From: Halochromatium sp. | GTDB taxonomy: Bacteria; Pseudomonadota; Gammaproteobacteria; Chromatiales; Chromatiaceae | Length of the DNA: 64,000 nt | NCBI GenBank assembly: GCA_010912705.1 | Contig: POWB01000007.1 | Span: forward strand, 32,548-96,547 | Direction of reading: 5' to 3' | Made by a program: the position numbers and the translations under genes | Shown: one piece after another, positions 63,802 through 64,000 of the stretch | How positions within the stretch are numbered: the stretch's first letter is position 1 | Layout of the letters: every line of letters begins with the position of its first letter | The notes under the pieces: generated by a model | Databases searched by the model: none | The model's input: only the letters and a program-made list of their open reading frames with translations | Told to the model about the DNA's origin: nothing

Positions 63802-64000
63802 ATGGACATGCTCATCGCCTTTCCAGCTGCACTCTGGGCCATCTTGCTTGAGCTTGCGCCCTCGCTGCTGGTTGGGTTATTCATTGCCGGATTGATCCAT
63901 GCCTATGTGCCCTCAGCCGTCATCCGCCGCGGTCTGAGTCGCCCTGATCTAGGCAGCGTGGTGCGGGCCTCACTGGTTGGTGTACCGCTCCCGCTCTGCT
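63802..64000 (+). CDS. DUF318/ArsP-type permease (partial, 3' end outside window)
   Basis: The 66 visible residues include LLVGLFIAGLIHAYVPSAVI and end ASLVGVPLPLC at the edge. This is the N-terminal pattern of the COG0701 permeases, in which a conserved Cys-Ser-Cys follows Pro-Leu. Two membrane segments are visible. Members include ArsP and SO_0444-type metal or metalloid efflux permeases. ATG at 63802 or 63808 is the start. No arsR or metal regulator lies within the window. Confidence 0.72.
   Translation, partial: MDMLIAFPAALWAILLELAPSLLVGLFIAGLIHAYVPSAVIRRGLSRPDLGSVVRASLVGVPLPLC

Overview
The window reads as one continuous chromosomal segment of a GC-rich gammaproteobacterium. Family content and gene order (trxB divergent from ftsK-lolA with aat-bpt-infA alongside, tamA-tamB, gmhA-hldE, hemC-hemD, glycogen enzymes of the GlgA and GH57 types) best fit the Chromatiales, probably a purple sulfur bacterium of the Chromatiaceae. 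That placement is inference from families and synteny. No rRNA or tRNA gene, CRISPR array, prophage, integrase or insertion sequence was seen. The only recognisable mobile element is an intein.

Layout. 1-4332 (minus): trxB, a small membrane protein, a GNAT-fold protein, aat, bpt and the start of infA, forming an N-end-rule and redox cluster. 4474-8284 (plus): ftsK and lolA. 8300-14950: pldA (minus) divergent from tamA-tamB (plus), so LolA, PldA and TamAB make an outer-membrane block. 15090-17159 (minus): a decayed glutaminyl cyclotransferase and an unknown membrane protein. 17434-19524 (plus): an orphan V-type ATPase subunit I carrying an Asp/Ser/Gly and Arg/Glu repeat tract, whose 3' end runs into the next gene. 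19402-24652: a divergent cluster of a Rap1a/Tai-like protein, a glycine-zipper lipoprotein and a lipoprotein lipase (minus), facing two membrane-anchored alpha/beta hydrolases (plus). 24758-29223 (minus): two overlapping hybrid histidine kinases. 29394-29516: a C-terminal scrap of a xanthine dehydrogenase-family gene. 29538-32607 (minus): two GH57 glycosidases. 32901-38766 (plus): a small protein, a YbbA/YbbP-like ABC exporter, a DUF2934 protein, pdxH and mobA. 38786-43782 (minus): hrpA and a universal stress protein. 43880-44776 (plus): a TauD-like dioxygenase. 44905-52567 (minus): an Ala/Glu/Pro-rich anchored protein, dnaE interrupted by an intein, and hldE, followed upstream by gmhA. 53360-54430 (plus): pstS without its transporter. 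54459-58407 (minus): glgA, a DUF4912 protein and argH. 58632-60409 (plus): hemC-hemD. 60412-62442: a ferredoxin-flavin reductase and a YeeZ-like SDR. 62657-63691 (plus): a second copy of the Rap1a-like plus glycine-zipper cassette. The right edge holds the start of a DUF318-type permease.

Most genes are housekeeping: translation, chromosome segregation, replication, envelope assembly, LPS heptose, haem, arginine, vitamin B6 and glycogen. The unusual features are four. First, a contiguous 440-residue intein with LAGLIDADG-like motifs sits in DnaE and has an AT-rich tract on one extein side only. Second, a paralogous cassette of a four-Cys exported protein plus a glycine-zipper lipoprotein occurs twice about 40 kb apart, one copy joined to a lipoprotein lipase. 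Third, there is gene decay (a broken cyclotransferase and a xanthine dehydrogenase scrap) and a lone V-ATPase subunit with a run-on C-terminus. Fourth, low-complexity insertions recur in otherwise conserved enzymes (HrpA, one GH57, MobA, FtsK linker, V-ATPase subunit I), together with short tandem repeats between genes.
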